This document shows positions 1-9,542 of a stretch of 53,597 bases of DNA, piece after piece. The DNA is from Tritrichomonas foetus (lineage: Eukaryota; Parabasalia; Tritrichomonadida; Tritrichomonadidae). Each line of letters starts with the position of its first letter. Within the stretch, counting starts at the first letter, position 1. The notes under the pieces were generated by a model, which was given only the letters and a program-made list of their open reading frames with translations, was not told the DNA's origin and ran no database searches. The stretch spans positions 1 through 53,597 of the forward strand of contig MLAK01000847.1 of NCBI GenBank assembly GCA_001839685.1, written 5' to 3'. Made by a program: the position numbers and the translations under genes.

Positions 1-122
1 TTTATGTTTTGGGTTATTTTTGAATTGATGGTGTCAGTGATGAAAAATTTTTAGGGGGTCGTAATGACTCAAACATAATATATAGTTTTATTTCACCAGA
101 TTTTTATTCAGATATTTTTAAA

Positions 123-3100
123 ATGAAGCAAATTCAGACGCTCGAGCACTCGACAATATCTCGCTCATCAGAATCGGCTGTCTCGAGCAACCGCCAAATG
201 CTTCTTTCAGGAAAATCGTCGGTCGTTGATAACGTTTTTCCATTATTCGATAATCTCATCCAGCATGCGACGCTTCCTTCGTTTTTATATCATCTCGTTA
301 CAATCTTCTTTTATTACCAAATATTTCTGATCTCCTTTTCGCCATTCAATCGATTCTGGAAAGAAATGAATGAAGACAATAATAATATATTGTCTTATAT
401 TTTATTAATTGGTTGGACAGTTAACACAAATTCTGATATTTCAAATGCAACACTTGGTATTTTTATTGTTTTTGCACTTTGTACAATATTATTTTTATTT
501 GAGATGATTCACTATTTTCGAAATCATAGATTAATATCATGGACACTCTATCCTCTAAGATTTTGTCTTGAAATAGTGACACCTATCATGCTCCACCCCT
601 CTGCCGCAATTTTTGGATCAGCCATTTATCAGATTGCTAAAACCAAAGAAAAAATGAATATTTTATATGCCATAATTGGCTGTATTATGTATATATTATT
701 TGTTGTGTATTATTATTTTGGAATTTCACTCATTTCATCTTCAACATGTATTAATTTAACTCACATGTCAACAAAAGATTATAAAATTGCCACATATTTG
801 CCCATAACAAATTCTTTATTTGTTGCTTTAATTTTTATTTTTGCTCTTTTTGATGATTGGGTTGTAATTATTTTACAGTTGTCTCATGCAATTTTAGTGA
901 CATTCTTTTTCATTCCTGCATTATATTTACCATTTGATACAAAAATCGGAAATACTGTTTATTTATCAGTTTCTACAACTATTTGGTTATCAGATATTAT
1001 AATGACTGCTTTATATTTCATTAAATTTAATCATTTATATGCAATTGTTTTACCTTTTGGTATTTTTATCATTTGTTTTATTAGTTATTTTCTCTTTGTT
1101 TCAATTCGAATTTCAAGAGTTTTGAAATCTCTCAATATATCAAAAGAAGACTTAGAAAATGATCAAATTCGAAATTCTGTTTTAGAAAATACAGGAATGT
1201 TGAAAAATGAAAATAAAGCACTGATGTATTTACGAATAGGCTTCCAAAATTATCTTCCTTTGTTTTATACATGGGCCATAAGTAAACATGTTTTATCTGA
1301 ATTTACATCAACGAAAACATTAATTCAATCTATTCAAATTATTGGTTATTTTCCAGGTGAAAGTCGTCTGTTAAACTCATATTTTACTGGTGTAACGAAA
1401 CATCGAGACTTAAAGATGCCTCATCGGTTCTTGATTTATCAGGTAAATCGAATTAAACCTTTAAGACAATCTTCTATTTCTTCTGAAGCGAATGTAAAAC
1501 TGTGCGAACTTAAAACTTTATCACAACAATGCATTGAAGATGTTATTTCTTTCTGGGCACACAAAACATCAAATGCAGGATATTTTGAAATGGTTGCAGA
1601 TAAGAATTCTAAAGTGAATGCACTTTGGGAAGAATGCATTCGTGAATATCCAAATAATTCTAAATTTTATGATGAATACGGCAATTTTTTGATAGAAAGT
1701 GAATCAAAACTTACTAGTGCAATTATTCAAAAGCAAAAAGCAGAATTTGTTGAAATGGGTAAAAATTTTGCTGTTGATGTACCATTCAAAAGTTTGATTA
1801 ATTGGTATCCTCAATATATGAAGAAGAAGATCGTAGATATCAATGGTAACATTTTGAAGAAAAACAATCAAGTTAAAGGGAAAAGTTTATCTGGCAACTC
1901 AAGTTCAAGTAACAAAAACCTATCTTCAATGAATGTGACAATTGATGCAGAAATAGAAGAAAATATTGGTAAACAATTATTTAAGCAAGCGCCAATTCGA
2001 ATTGCTATGAATAAAGCTTTAGCTAATCGTAAATCATACGCCTCAAAATGGATGCTTATTTGTGGGGCGATTGGAATGATTGTTGGATTTGCTGCTTTTA
2101 TTGCTTTATATATTTATATTAATGATTATACATCAGTAAGAAGTGATTCTCTTGTTTATTTAGCAGAAGCAAGCAATTCTAGATTTTATCTAGATATTGC
2201 AAAAATGTTAACATCAATTAAATTTGCTTATAATACAAATCGATTCCCCACCTATGAACTATATCAGAATTTAGAAAAAATAGATGAAGAATTAAGCCAA
2301 AATAGTGAAGATAGTATTGAAACATCAAATTTCTTTAAAATTGATAATCTAATTGATTATACCATTCACAATAATAATATTTTATCAAGAGATTATTTTT
2401 CAAATTTACTTGATGGCATTGCAACTTTATCTAATCAAGGTGAAAATATTTTCAAAGTAGCTGAAGCGCTAATGGTCAACAGTAATGATTTTTATATTTG
2501 TTTCCAAGGTTTTCCTGCAACCCCTGTTATTTCGTCATTGAAAGCTCAGCAAGCTTATTTGTTTTTCTTGGTTGAATTAAGTGCAGGAAAACGAGTTACC
2601 GATACATGGTATCAATCTAATGAAATTTGTGAGTTACTAGCAAATCAACAAACGTATAATGACAATTATGATAATTTATTTACGTCATTACATCAAAGGC
2701 AATCAGATATTTCTGTAAGTGATAAGAAATTGATCACTATTTTAATGATTGCTATTCCAATTCTTGTTTTAGTTGTGAATTTTGTCCCATTGTTCATCTT
2801 CACCAGACTTTTTATTGTCGATGTTGATAAACTAATAAAAACTCTCCTATCTTTAGACAATCATGTTAAAGAAGAAGCAAGAAATCCAATTCGTAAAGAT
2901 GTTGATTTTGAAAACTTACAATTAAGTGATAAAAAGCCTAAGAGTAAGAAATGGACGAATTTCACTTTACTTTTCTTGGGTGCTTCACTCATTGTCGCCA
3001 TTATTTGTTGGGCCATGGTTTATTTAATCTATAATACAAATACCTCACTTGTTGATTTAAATAATTGGCAGCTTTTATCAGTTGAACGGCTATCTTTTGT

Positions 3101-5024
3101 TATTGAAAGTGTTCATTATGTCTTAGAAGCAGTTGTTCTGAATGAATCAATCAAACAAAACTCAACAAATCGAGAAACGTTGATAAAACATGCAAATTTA
3201 ATGATTGATAAATTATCAACAACCAATGACTTGTTATTAAAAGGAAATGATATAATAAATCCATGTTATCTATTTGATGATTTATTAGATGAAATTAATC
3301 TTGAAGAAGCTTGCGAAGTCCCTGTAAATTCTACTGATCTTCATGATACTTATCGTTGTTCATCAGCATCTCAAGGAATTGGAATCTTTATTAATATAAT
3401 TAACTCAGTAATTCATGATATAGAAAATACCAATGGTGAATATGCTAATGTTATGATTCCACATAGTATCCATATTATTAATAATCATCTTTTAAAACGT
3501 TTACTTGATGCAATTGATCGCTTAAATGAATTAAACAAGATATCTTGTTCAGATTTAGAAACTACGTCCATTATTTTCTTGGTATTTGGTTTGTTACTAT
3601 CTATTATTATTATGGCATTAAGTGTTTGTTTTCATAATTTATCAGTAAGAATATATCGTGTTGGAATTGGACTTGCCTTGCGTGTTTCACCTGCATCCTT
3701 CATATCCAAGAAGAAATTAATGAATTTTGTTCTAAATAAGAAAAATAGTGGCCATGAAGCCGGAATGTCAATCACACAAAGCATTATTCATATGGCTCCA
3801 GATGCTATAATTTGTACTGGAATTAGCGGTGTTGTAGAAATAGTTAATCCAGCAGTTGCTAATACACTTGGATTTACACCAGATCAGCTCTTAGGACAAC
3901 CTATTTCAACATTTTTTGATGAAGAATCGTGTAGTAAAGTGTTAAATCAGCTTGAACTCATGAAAAGTGGAGCAGAACCTTTAATTTATGAAGATCATTT
4001 GAATTGTATGACAGATAATTCGTTATTAATGCCCTGTGGTGTAACTGTTATTGCAATGCATAATGCAGCTAATACAACTATTGGCTCTTTTGTTATTGTT
4101 ATTCGTGATGAAACAACCATTAATGCGCAAAAAGACGAAGCTGAATCAGCCAAAAATCAATCAGATAATCTTCTCAAACAAATTCTACCACCAATAGTTA
4201 TCAAAAAAATGAATGAAGGAGAAAAAGATATTACTTTTTATGCTCCTTATGCTTCATTTATTTATATAGATATATGTAAATTTGGTGAATTTTCTTCAAG
4301 GAATAGTCCAAACGAAATATTTAGTACACTTACTGCATTATATAAAGCGTTTGATAAAGTTGCTGTTAATTATCCCGAATTAATTAGGTTAAAGAGGATT
4401 GGTGATGCGCATTTAGCCGCAATGGGACTCTTTAATAAAGAAGAAGAAGACGAAACTCAACAAGCTTTACATGATACATCAACCAATATATTAATAAGTA
4501 ATGCATCTGCCCGTTTAGGTAGCGCACCATTATCACTAATAACATCATCATCAGCTTTGTCATCGAATGTAAATCTAACTTCGAAAATGCCCCAGTCATC
4601 ACAAGCAAATCCATCTAATCCTCAAGCGTGTAAAAAAGATGCAGAGCTAATTATTAAATATGCTTTTGATTGTTTGAATGAACTTGAAGATGTAAATCTT
4701 CAACTTGAAACAAGTTTAATGGTTAGAATTGGTATTAATTCTGGTGGACCTGTTATGGCTGGATTGATGGGATTCGAAAGACCAAGTTTTGATGCCATCG
4801 GTGATCCTATCGGTATGACAATTGCTGTTCAACGAAGCGGATCCGCTGGAAAAGTCACAATATCCCAATCAACCTATGATCTTGTAAGAACTTGTGATTA
4901 TGGACTTGAACTATTTGGGGAAGTAAAATATAAGAAACAAGCCATTAAAACATATCTTGTCACTGGTTCAATGGGAATTCAAGTATCTGGTTCTATTGAT
5001 GATTCATCTAAAGAAATACAATGA
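123..5024 (+). CDS. Multi-pass membrane class III nucleotidyl cyclase with PAS domain (cyclase 1, catalytically atypical)
   Basis: The 1633-residue protein starts at the first ATG of the frame. About seven hydrophobic segments lie between residues 58 and 332, followed by a soluble helical region to about 640. Single TM helices near 645-668, 875-902, 950-975 and 1145-1170 bracket probable extracytoplasmic loops. A PAS domain (about 1215-1330) and a C-terminal class III cyclase domain (about 1370-1615) follow. Both metal-binding aspartates are visible (D1383 in YIDICKF, D1428 in RIGDAH). The usual catalytic Asn and Arg of the NVASR motif are replaced: the segment reads GDPIGMTIAVQ, with Gly1564 and Ala1568 in those positions. 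A Ser/Asn-rich insertion (about 1436-1500) interrupts the catalytic domain. Family knowledge suggests cAMP synthesis at a membrane; the substitutions suggest it cannot act as a homodimer. It is paralogous to the two cyclases near 34-44 kb. Confidence 0.93.
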   Translation: MKQIQTLEHSTISRSSESAVSSNRQMLLSGKSSVVDNVFPLFDNLIQHATLPSFLYHLVTIFFYYQIFLISFSPFNRFWKEMNEDNNNILSYILLIGWTVNTNSDISNATLGIFIVFALCTILFLFEMIHYFRNHRLISWTLYPLRFCLEIVTPIMLHPSAAIFGSAIYQIAKTKEKMNILYAIIGCIMYILFVVYYYFGISLISSSTCINLTHMSTKDYKIATYLPITNSLFVALIFIFALFDDWVVIILQLSHAILVTFFFIPALYLPFDTKIGNTVYLSVSTTIWLSDIIMTALYFIKFNHLYAIVLPFGIFIICFISYFLFVSIRISRVLKSLNISKEDLENDQIRNSVLENTGMLKNENKALMYLRIGFQNYLPLFYTWAISKHVLSEFTSTKTLIQSIQIIGYFPGESRLLNSYFTGVTKHRDLKMPHRFLIYQVNRIKPLRQSSISSEANVKLCELKTLSQQCIEDVISFWAHKTSNAGYFEMVADKNSKVNALWEECIREYPNNSKFYDEYGNFLIESESKLTSAIIQKQKAEFVEMGKNFAVDVPFKSLINWYPQYMKKKIVDINGNILKKNNQVKGKSLSGNSSSSNKNLSSMNVTIDAEIEENIGKQLFKQAPIRIAMNKALANRKSYASKWMLICGAIGMIVGFAAFIALYIYINDYTSVRSDSLVYLAEASNSRFYLDIAKMLTSIKFAYNTNRFPTYELYQNLEKIDEELSQNSEDSIETSNFFKIDNLIDYTIHNNNILSRDYFSNLLDGIATLSNQGENIFKVAEALMVNSNDFYICFQGFPATPVISSLKAQQAYLFFLVELSAGKRVTDTWYQSNEICELLANQQTYNDNYDNLFTSLHQRQSDISVSDKKLITILMIAIPILVLVVNFVPLFIFTRLFIVDVDKLIKTLLSLDNHVKEEARNPIRKDVDFENLQLSDKKPKSKKWTNFTLLFLGASLIVAIICWAMVYLIYNTNTSLVDLNNWQLLSVERLSFVIESVHYVLEAVVLNESIKQNSTNRETLIKHANLMIDKLSTTNDLLLKGNDIINPCYLFDDLLDEINLEEACEVPVNSTDLHDTYRCSSASQGIGIFINIINSVIHDIENTNGEYANVMIPHSIHIINNHLLKRLLDAIDRLNELNKISCSDLETTSIIFLVFGLLLSIIIMALSVCFHNLSVRIYRVGIGLALRVSPASFISKKKLMNFVLNKKNSGHEAGMSITQSIIHMAPDAIICTGISGVVEIVNPAVANTLGFTPDQLLGQPISTFFDEESCSKVLNQLELMKSGAEPLIYEDHLNCMTDNSLLMPCGVTVIAMHNAANTTIGSFVIVIRDETTINAQKDEAESAKNQSDNLLKQILPPIVIKKMNEGEKDITFYAPYASFIYIDICKFGEFSSRNSPNEIFSTLTALYKAFDKVAVNYPELIRLKRIGDAHLAAMGLFNKEEEDETQQALHDTSTNILISNASARLGSAPLSLITSSSALSSNVNLTSKMPQSSQANPSNPQACKKDAELIIKYAFDCLNELEDVNLQLETSLMVRIGINSGGPVMAGLMGFERPSFDAIGDPIGMTIAVQRSGSAGKVTISQSTYDLVRTCDYGLELFGEVKYKKQAIKTYLVTGSMGIQVSGSIDDSSKEIQ

Positions 5025-5383
5025 ATATGAACCATTAATTCATGTAATGTATAAAACGGAATAAGAACAATCACTATCTATTGATTATTTTATATTTTAA
5101 TTATTCTGATTCATTCATGTTATGATTTGAAAAATGTTTATTTAGAAAGATATATATATATTGATACTGAAAAAAAAATGTAAATTATAATTATTACATT
5201 CTAAACTGGTGAAATAACATAATACCTTGAGATCATGTAGGGAATTAACTGGAAATATATTTCATTTGACTATAGTATCTAATTATTGATTTTATTAATT
5301 ATCTAAGAAAAATAATAATTCAGATTTGAGTATATAGGATAATAACACTATTTTTTATCAGTTTGAGAAACACTAATATGGTT
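5025..5383. other. Convergent intergenic region
   Basis: This AT-rich spacer separates the 3' ends of cyclase 1 (+) and the phosphoglycerate-mutase-like gene (-). I see short AT dinucleotide runs near 5149-5162 and no coding, RNA or repeat signal. Confidence 0.6.
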
Positions 5384-7150
5384 TTATAAAGGTGGACTCA
5401 TACGATATAAAGCTTCTGGCCTAGAATCGTATTTCTTCCTTTTAGTCAATGACTTGGTCAATAATAAAGCTTGTTTTCCAACCATAAAAATCAATAACAT
5501 TACAAAGTTTCCCAAACAGAAAAAGAAGAGGCAAGAAGTAAATGGTAATCTTGAATTTTCACTGCGTTGGATATTTCCAAAGTCTCTTTCTAATATTGAA
5601 GACTCCATTTCTGGTGGCTTTTCAATATTCAAAACATCCAAAATTGAAGCTGCTACATTTCCAATAAATGGAGCTTTTCCGTATGTAAGTTGCTTGATAT
5701 GATAACCACCAAGATTTGTTATAAATGGAACATTATTTACTGTATGATCAACTTGAGGATTTCCGTTTAAAAGGGTATTTTCTTCACCATTGCCATGATC
5801 AGCTGTAATAAATAATGCATAATTATTGAGTTCGCACTCATCAAAAATTTGTTTTATCTTCGAATCAACAAACTCGATGGCCATTTTAACAGCTGTTGCA
5901 TTTCCACAATGTCCAGTTGCATCAATATTGGCAAAATTCACAACAATTAATTTATATAAGTTACTTTGGATTGCATTAATCACAGTATCACAAACTAAAG
6001 TGGCATTCATTGTTGGATTTAAATATGCTTTTGTATCATGTAAAGAAAGAAAATCAACTTTTCGATCTTCACCTTCAAAGAGTGGCTGTAAAATGCCACC
6101 CGAAAAGAAAATTGTCACATGAGGACGTTTGTATTGCTCAGCAATACGAATTTGACGAAATCCTTTTTGGGAAATCCAAGAGCCAAGGCTGTTGAGATAT
6201 TTGATTGCTGGTAAAATTGTAGGAGTATCTTTTAATGTTTGGTCAAATAGAATTAAAGGGACGACATTTAAATTGTCGGGTACTTTTTCATATCCATCAA
6301 GACCATTAATAAAAGCATGTGCAATTTGAAAAGCTTTATCTTCACGAAAATTAAAAAGAACAAGAACATCATTACTTTTCAAAATTGCATCTTCTGATAA
6401 TAGAAGTGGCTTAAAACTCGGAGAAGGAGCGTCAAAACTATCTAAAAATATTTCAGCATCTTTTCGTGAACTCACGTTTGCATATTTTACATTAATCATA
6501 GCTTGGTAAGAAATTGCTGTCTTATCCCAATCTCTATTTTTATCGAGTGATGTTTCACTGCTGTGAACTGAGCCAATAATCACTTCAAGTCCTTCTGGTG
6601 CTTCTTTTTCAACGTCTTGTAAATAAGTTGAAGCTGGACGTGAAATGCTCATCAATGAGCAATGGACATAAACCTTTGAAACATTTTCTGCAACTGCTGC
6701 TTCAAACATAGGTCTTAAAAATTTAGTGTGGGCAAAAACACCTGAATCGGTGCATTGACCATGAAAATGAATGTTTGCATTTTTTTCCTTTGCAAACTTG
6801 ATTTTGTCTCTCAAAAGTTTGTTTTTAGCAAGTGAGTCAGGTGAGTTTGGCCGAAGTGATTTTTCCAGGATTTGATAATATGATGGAGTTGTTCGACCAA
6901 GTCCGATGGTTTGGTGACCAACGGCACTACTTCCTGGTTCTCCTCTAATCAGACCAACAGACTGTTGTGCAGCTATGAGTGAAGCATAAGGATAATTCTT
7001 TTTTAAATAATCTAATGTTGGAGTTTCTGCTTTTTCGAGCCCATTGCCATCAGCCCATGAACTCTCACCTGCCCCATCAATAATCACCAGTACAGCACCT
7101 TTTGGCGACGTCTGGAGAAGATTTAATGATAAAAAAAATAGGAATGTCAT
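5384..7150 (-). CDS. Membrane-anchored phosphoglycerate-mutase-like (iPGM, alkaline phosphatase superfamily) protein
   Basis: The first ATG is at 7150 and gives 588 residues; the codon just upstream is TTG. The protein resembles cofactor-independent phosphoglycerate mutase over nearly its whole length. Visible landmarks are VLVIIDGAG near the start, GSSAVGHQTIGLGR (catalytic-Ser region, about 73-86), FREDKAFQI, RIAEQYKRPHVTIFFSGG, NIDATGH, ITADHGNGEEN and DHTVNNVPFI. All Asp/His/Ser metal-ligand positions seem present. Two points are odd. The N-terminus is a hydrophobic leader (MTFLFFLSLNLLQTS), and there is a TM helix near 536-556 with a basic tail, giving a type I membrane topology. The mobile-domain motifs DGRDT and GRYYAMDRD are not recognisable (SLMSISRP and SSETSLDKNRDW stand there), so substrate use may differ. 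A cytosolic glycolytic role is therefore unlikely. Confidence 0.85.
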   Translation of the reverse strand: MTFLFFLSLNLLQTSPKGAVLVIIDGAGESSWADGNGLEKAETPTLDYLKKNYPYASLIAAQQSVGLIRGEPGSSAVGHQTIGLGRTTPSYYQILEKSLRPNSPDSLAKNKLLRDKIKFAKEKNANIHFHGQCTDSGVFAHTKFLRPMFEAAVAENVSKVYVHCSLMSISRPASTYLQDVEKEAPEGLEVIIGSVHSSETSLDKNRDWDKTAISYQAMINVKYANVSSRKDAEIFLDSFDAPSPSFKPLLLSEDAILKSNDVLVLFNFREDKAFQIAHAFINGLDGYEKVPDNLNVVPLILFDQTLKDTPTILPAIKYLNSLGSWISQKGFRQIRIAEQYKRPHVTIFFSGGILQPLFEGEDRKVDFLSLHDTKAYLNPTMNATLVCDTVINAIQSNLYKLIVVNFANIDATGHCGNATAVKMAIEFVDSKIKQIFDECELNNYALFITADHGNGEENTLLNGNPQVDHTVNNVPFITNLGGYHIKQLTYGKAPFIGNVAASILDVLNIEKPPEMESSILERDFGNIQRSENSRLPFTSCLFFFCLGNFVMLLIFMVGKQALLLTKSLTKRKKYDSRPEALYRMSPPL

Positions 7151-7952
7151 CAAAAATTATGAAATATGAAAAAGAAATAGTTTATTAACATTAGATAGGA
7201 GAATGTAAGAGAAGGTTTAAATATAAAAGTAAACCACACTTCTCTTTTAATTGTATCGATAATTAAGTCAAACTCAAAATTCGGCTATTTTTCCTTAACG
7301 TACAGTCTGACCATATAACCAGACAAAGTGGTTTGCGAAAATTGCCTAAAAACGATAAATTAGTTTCTCCTTATAATAAGCATGCAGCTATATAGCATCT
7401 ATTTAAGATACTTTTTAAATCCGAGATGAAAACAATGATAATCATTCATATGATTAGGTTTTGAAAACTCAGAACATAATGGTATGCATTCTTTCACCTT
7501 AGTTAGAACATGGTATAACCATAAATCACAGATCACCCATTTTCTAATTGACAAATTGCATGTTTCGGGTGTCTTCAAATTTGCCACTTAAAGGTCAAAT
7601 AAAGGTCAAATATATTAAAAACCAAATCCCAAATTTGGCCTCTACCAAAAGAAGGTGATGAAAGTAATCATAGAATAAGGAGGTCCAAACTGTTGACCAA
7701 CTTTAACAGTTCAAAATTTCCTACAATAGAGGAAAAAAAAAAGATGTTCCAAATGTCTGAAAAATTCAATGCCAATAATGAAATAATAGGTATGAAATAA
7801 ATAGAACACAGTTAAATTACTATAAATATTTCGGATCGAAACAAAATTTTATTTATGAACACAAGTTTGTAATCACACATTTTAATTGAGAAGGACTCAG
7901 CCGCAACACTGCCTTCTCAAATTTTAGTTTTCTATAAAAAAAGTGGCACTTT
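7151..7952. other. Intergenic region upstream of the iPGM-like gene
   Basis: This spacer lies between two minus-strand genes. It holds a tandem 11-mer (aaaggtcaaat, twice, 7590-7611) and a small hairpin (AACTGTT...AACAGTT near 7689-7712). The tract is a little less AT-rich than other spacers. I find no convincing gene. Confidence 0.5.
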
Positions 7953-8717
7953 TTAAGACAGCCCCAGCAAATTATCAACTGTATCACGAAGTGCCCATAG
8001 TGTTGATGGTTTGAGAGTGGCAATGTCAAGCACAAGCTTTTCCCCGTCTGTTTCAATTTGCGGCTCATATTTTTTGATGACATCATAAATCGATAATATA
8101 TGGATCTCATCTTGCAGGTTATTGATGTCCTGTGTCAGTCTCAAAATTTCTGTTCTTGTTAGCGGTTGTTGTTTTGTCTTTGTTTTTGTATTTTTTATGG
8201 GCGCTGTTTTGGGATTCTTCTGCTGTTTATTTGGATCCTTCTTTGATGAAGATCCTGAACTGGAATGCGAGGAATTCGATCGTTTAACTTCTGAATAAGT
8301 TGGTGATGTTGATAAATTTCGACGCGACATGCCGTTTAATTCATCTCGTAAAGATATCAATTTATTCATCCAATCGTTATCGTTTGAATCAGAAAAATAC
8401 TGGCTTAGGCTTTGATACTTCATTTGCATGTCGACCGTTATGTAGCCAAGGATGGAAGTCTTACTATTGACCAATAAAGAATTTTTCCAAATTTGTTCCA
8501 TATCGTCTTTCCACTCAGCAACTGTCGCGTACTGACCTTCTGTGAGTTTCTTTCTGACGGTTCCAAGATCCATCGGTCGTTTGACGATTTCGAAATAATT
8601 CGGGACGTTATCTCGGACTGGATCGACTGGCTGGGCAAACATCTTCGATATTGAGTAGGATTGGAGTTTGTCGAGGATGGAAAAGCAGCGTGCTCGCTGA
8701 GATTCGGAAAGAGACAT
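7953..8717 (-). CDS. BET-type protein: single bromodomain plus NET-like domain
   Basis: The protein has 254 residues and starts at ATG 8717. Residues about 15-105 form a bromodomain: FAQPVDP (ZA loop), NYFEIVKRPMDLGTV, and the acetyl-lysine Asn region WKNSLLVNS, where the Tyr usual in NxxxYN is Val. A Ser/Lys/Asn/Gln-rich linker follows. The C-terminal part (about 190-250, from LTRTEILRLTQDINNL to STLWALRDTVDNLL) resembles the NET (extra-terminal) domain of BET proteins. By family knowledge it should read acetylated histones and recruit partners in the nucleus. It is much shorter than animal BET proteins, which have two bromodomains, and comparable to compact protist BET factors. Confidence 0.85.
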   Translation of the reverse strand: MSLSESQRARCFSILDKLQSYSISKMFAQPVDPVRDNVPNYFEIVKRPMDLGTVRKKLTEGQYATVAEWKDDMEQIWKNSLLVNSKTSILGYITVDMQMKYQSLSQYFSDSNDNDWMNKLISLRDELNGMSRRNLSTSPTYSEVKRSNSSHSSSGSSSKKDPNKQQKNPKTAPIKNTKTKTKQQPLTRTEILRLTQDINNLQDEIHILSIYDVIKKYEPQIETDGEKLVLDIATLKPSTLWALRDTVDNLLGLS

Positions 8718-9542
8718 TTTCGCTGTTTTTTGTCAAACCGTCAGTTACAAGTATTCAAAATAACTTTTTCATATGGTTGAACTTTTTATTAACTTTAAAA
8801 TATGTCGCTTAAAAAATTCACAAAAATAATAACAGTCTCTGAAGAATAAAGATTTATCTAAAATTTAGAAACCTGGAATTCATTTATCATATTGATTTTA
8901 TCTTCTTTGAGTTATGTTATTTAGATTGTCATAACTCTGCGTATATTCAACATTTTGCCTTATCTTTATTATATGTATACATATAATAGATTTGGTTTTC
9001 GTACAAGAATCGCTTTACTGTAAAGTTGTATTCATAAAAATATAGTTTAATTGTCATATTCTGAAAACCAATTCTTTAATCTCGCGTATACAATATGAAA
9101 TCTATTTGTCTCCTCAAGCTGAATCTCTGATTGTTCCAACAAGCATTATTTCTGTTATTTATTTATTCATATGTATAAATTTAAAGTAAATCAGCAATAT
9201 GAATTATGGAATGAATTGAAATTATTTTGTTTTCGATATTTTTTAAAGATATTTGATCATTTTTAACCAGTATAATATAATAAAATGGAAATACCTCAGC
9301 TGAGCCTCCTCTTATTCAGGTCTCTATCAAATGTTGATATTCTCGAATGTGAAATTTCGTAGTCAATGCATTCGATTTTTACGATATTGTATATTATCTA
9401 GTCAATTGTGAATTATGATATGTTCAAAAAACATAAAAAAAAATTATGAATTGCTTATGAAAAATATCAACTCTCAAAATTCTGATAAGATTCTCTTGGG
9501 GATGATCACTTTATCGAATTAACTTTCAACTCATTTTCGTTA
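8718..9542. other. Divergent promoter region between the bromodomain gene and the FUT8-like gene
   Basis: An AT-rich 825 bp spacer between divergent genes. It carries a perfect 22-bp palindrome centred on GTATAC (8967-8988) and, next to the plus-strand gene, an initiator-like TCATT. No ORF or RNA gene is apparent. Confidence 0.5.
9531..9535 (+). promoter_or_regulatory. Initiator-like motif (TCATT)
   Basis: TCATT matches the trichomonad TCAYW initiator consensus; the A would be 10 nt upstream of the ATG at 9543, the usual short 5' UTR length in these organisms. Confidence 0.45.

Noticed and set aside
7301..7700. Possible old mariner-like or MITE remnant (TACAGTCTGACC at the left, GGTCCAAACTG at the right, tandem aaaggtcaaat inside)
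   Set aside because: End similarity is only about ten bases with a gap, and the right flank lacks TA; not strong enough.
7650..7765. Possible box C/D snoRNA (GTGATGA at about 7655, CTGA near 7757)
   Set aside because: No terminal stem and no internal C'/D' boxes; such motifs occur by chance.
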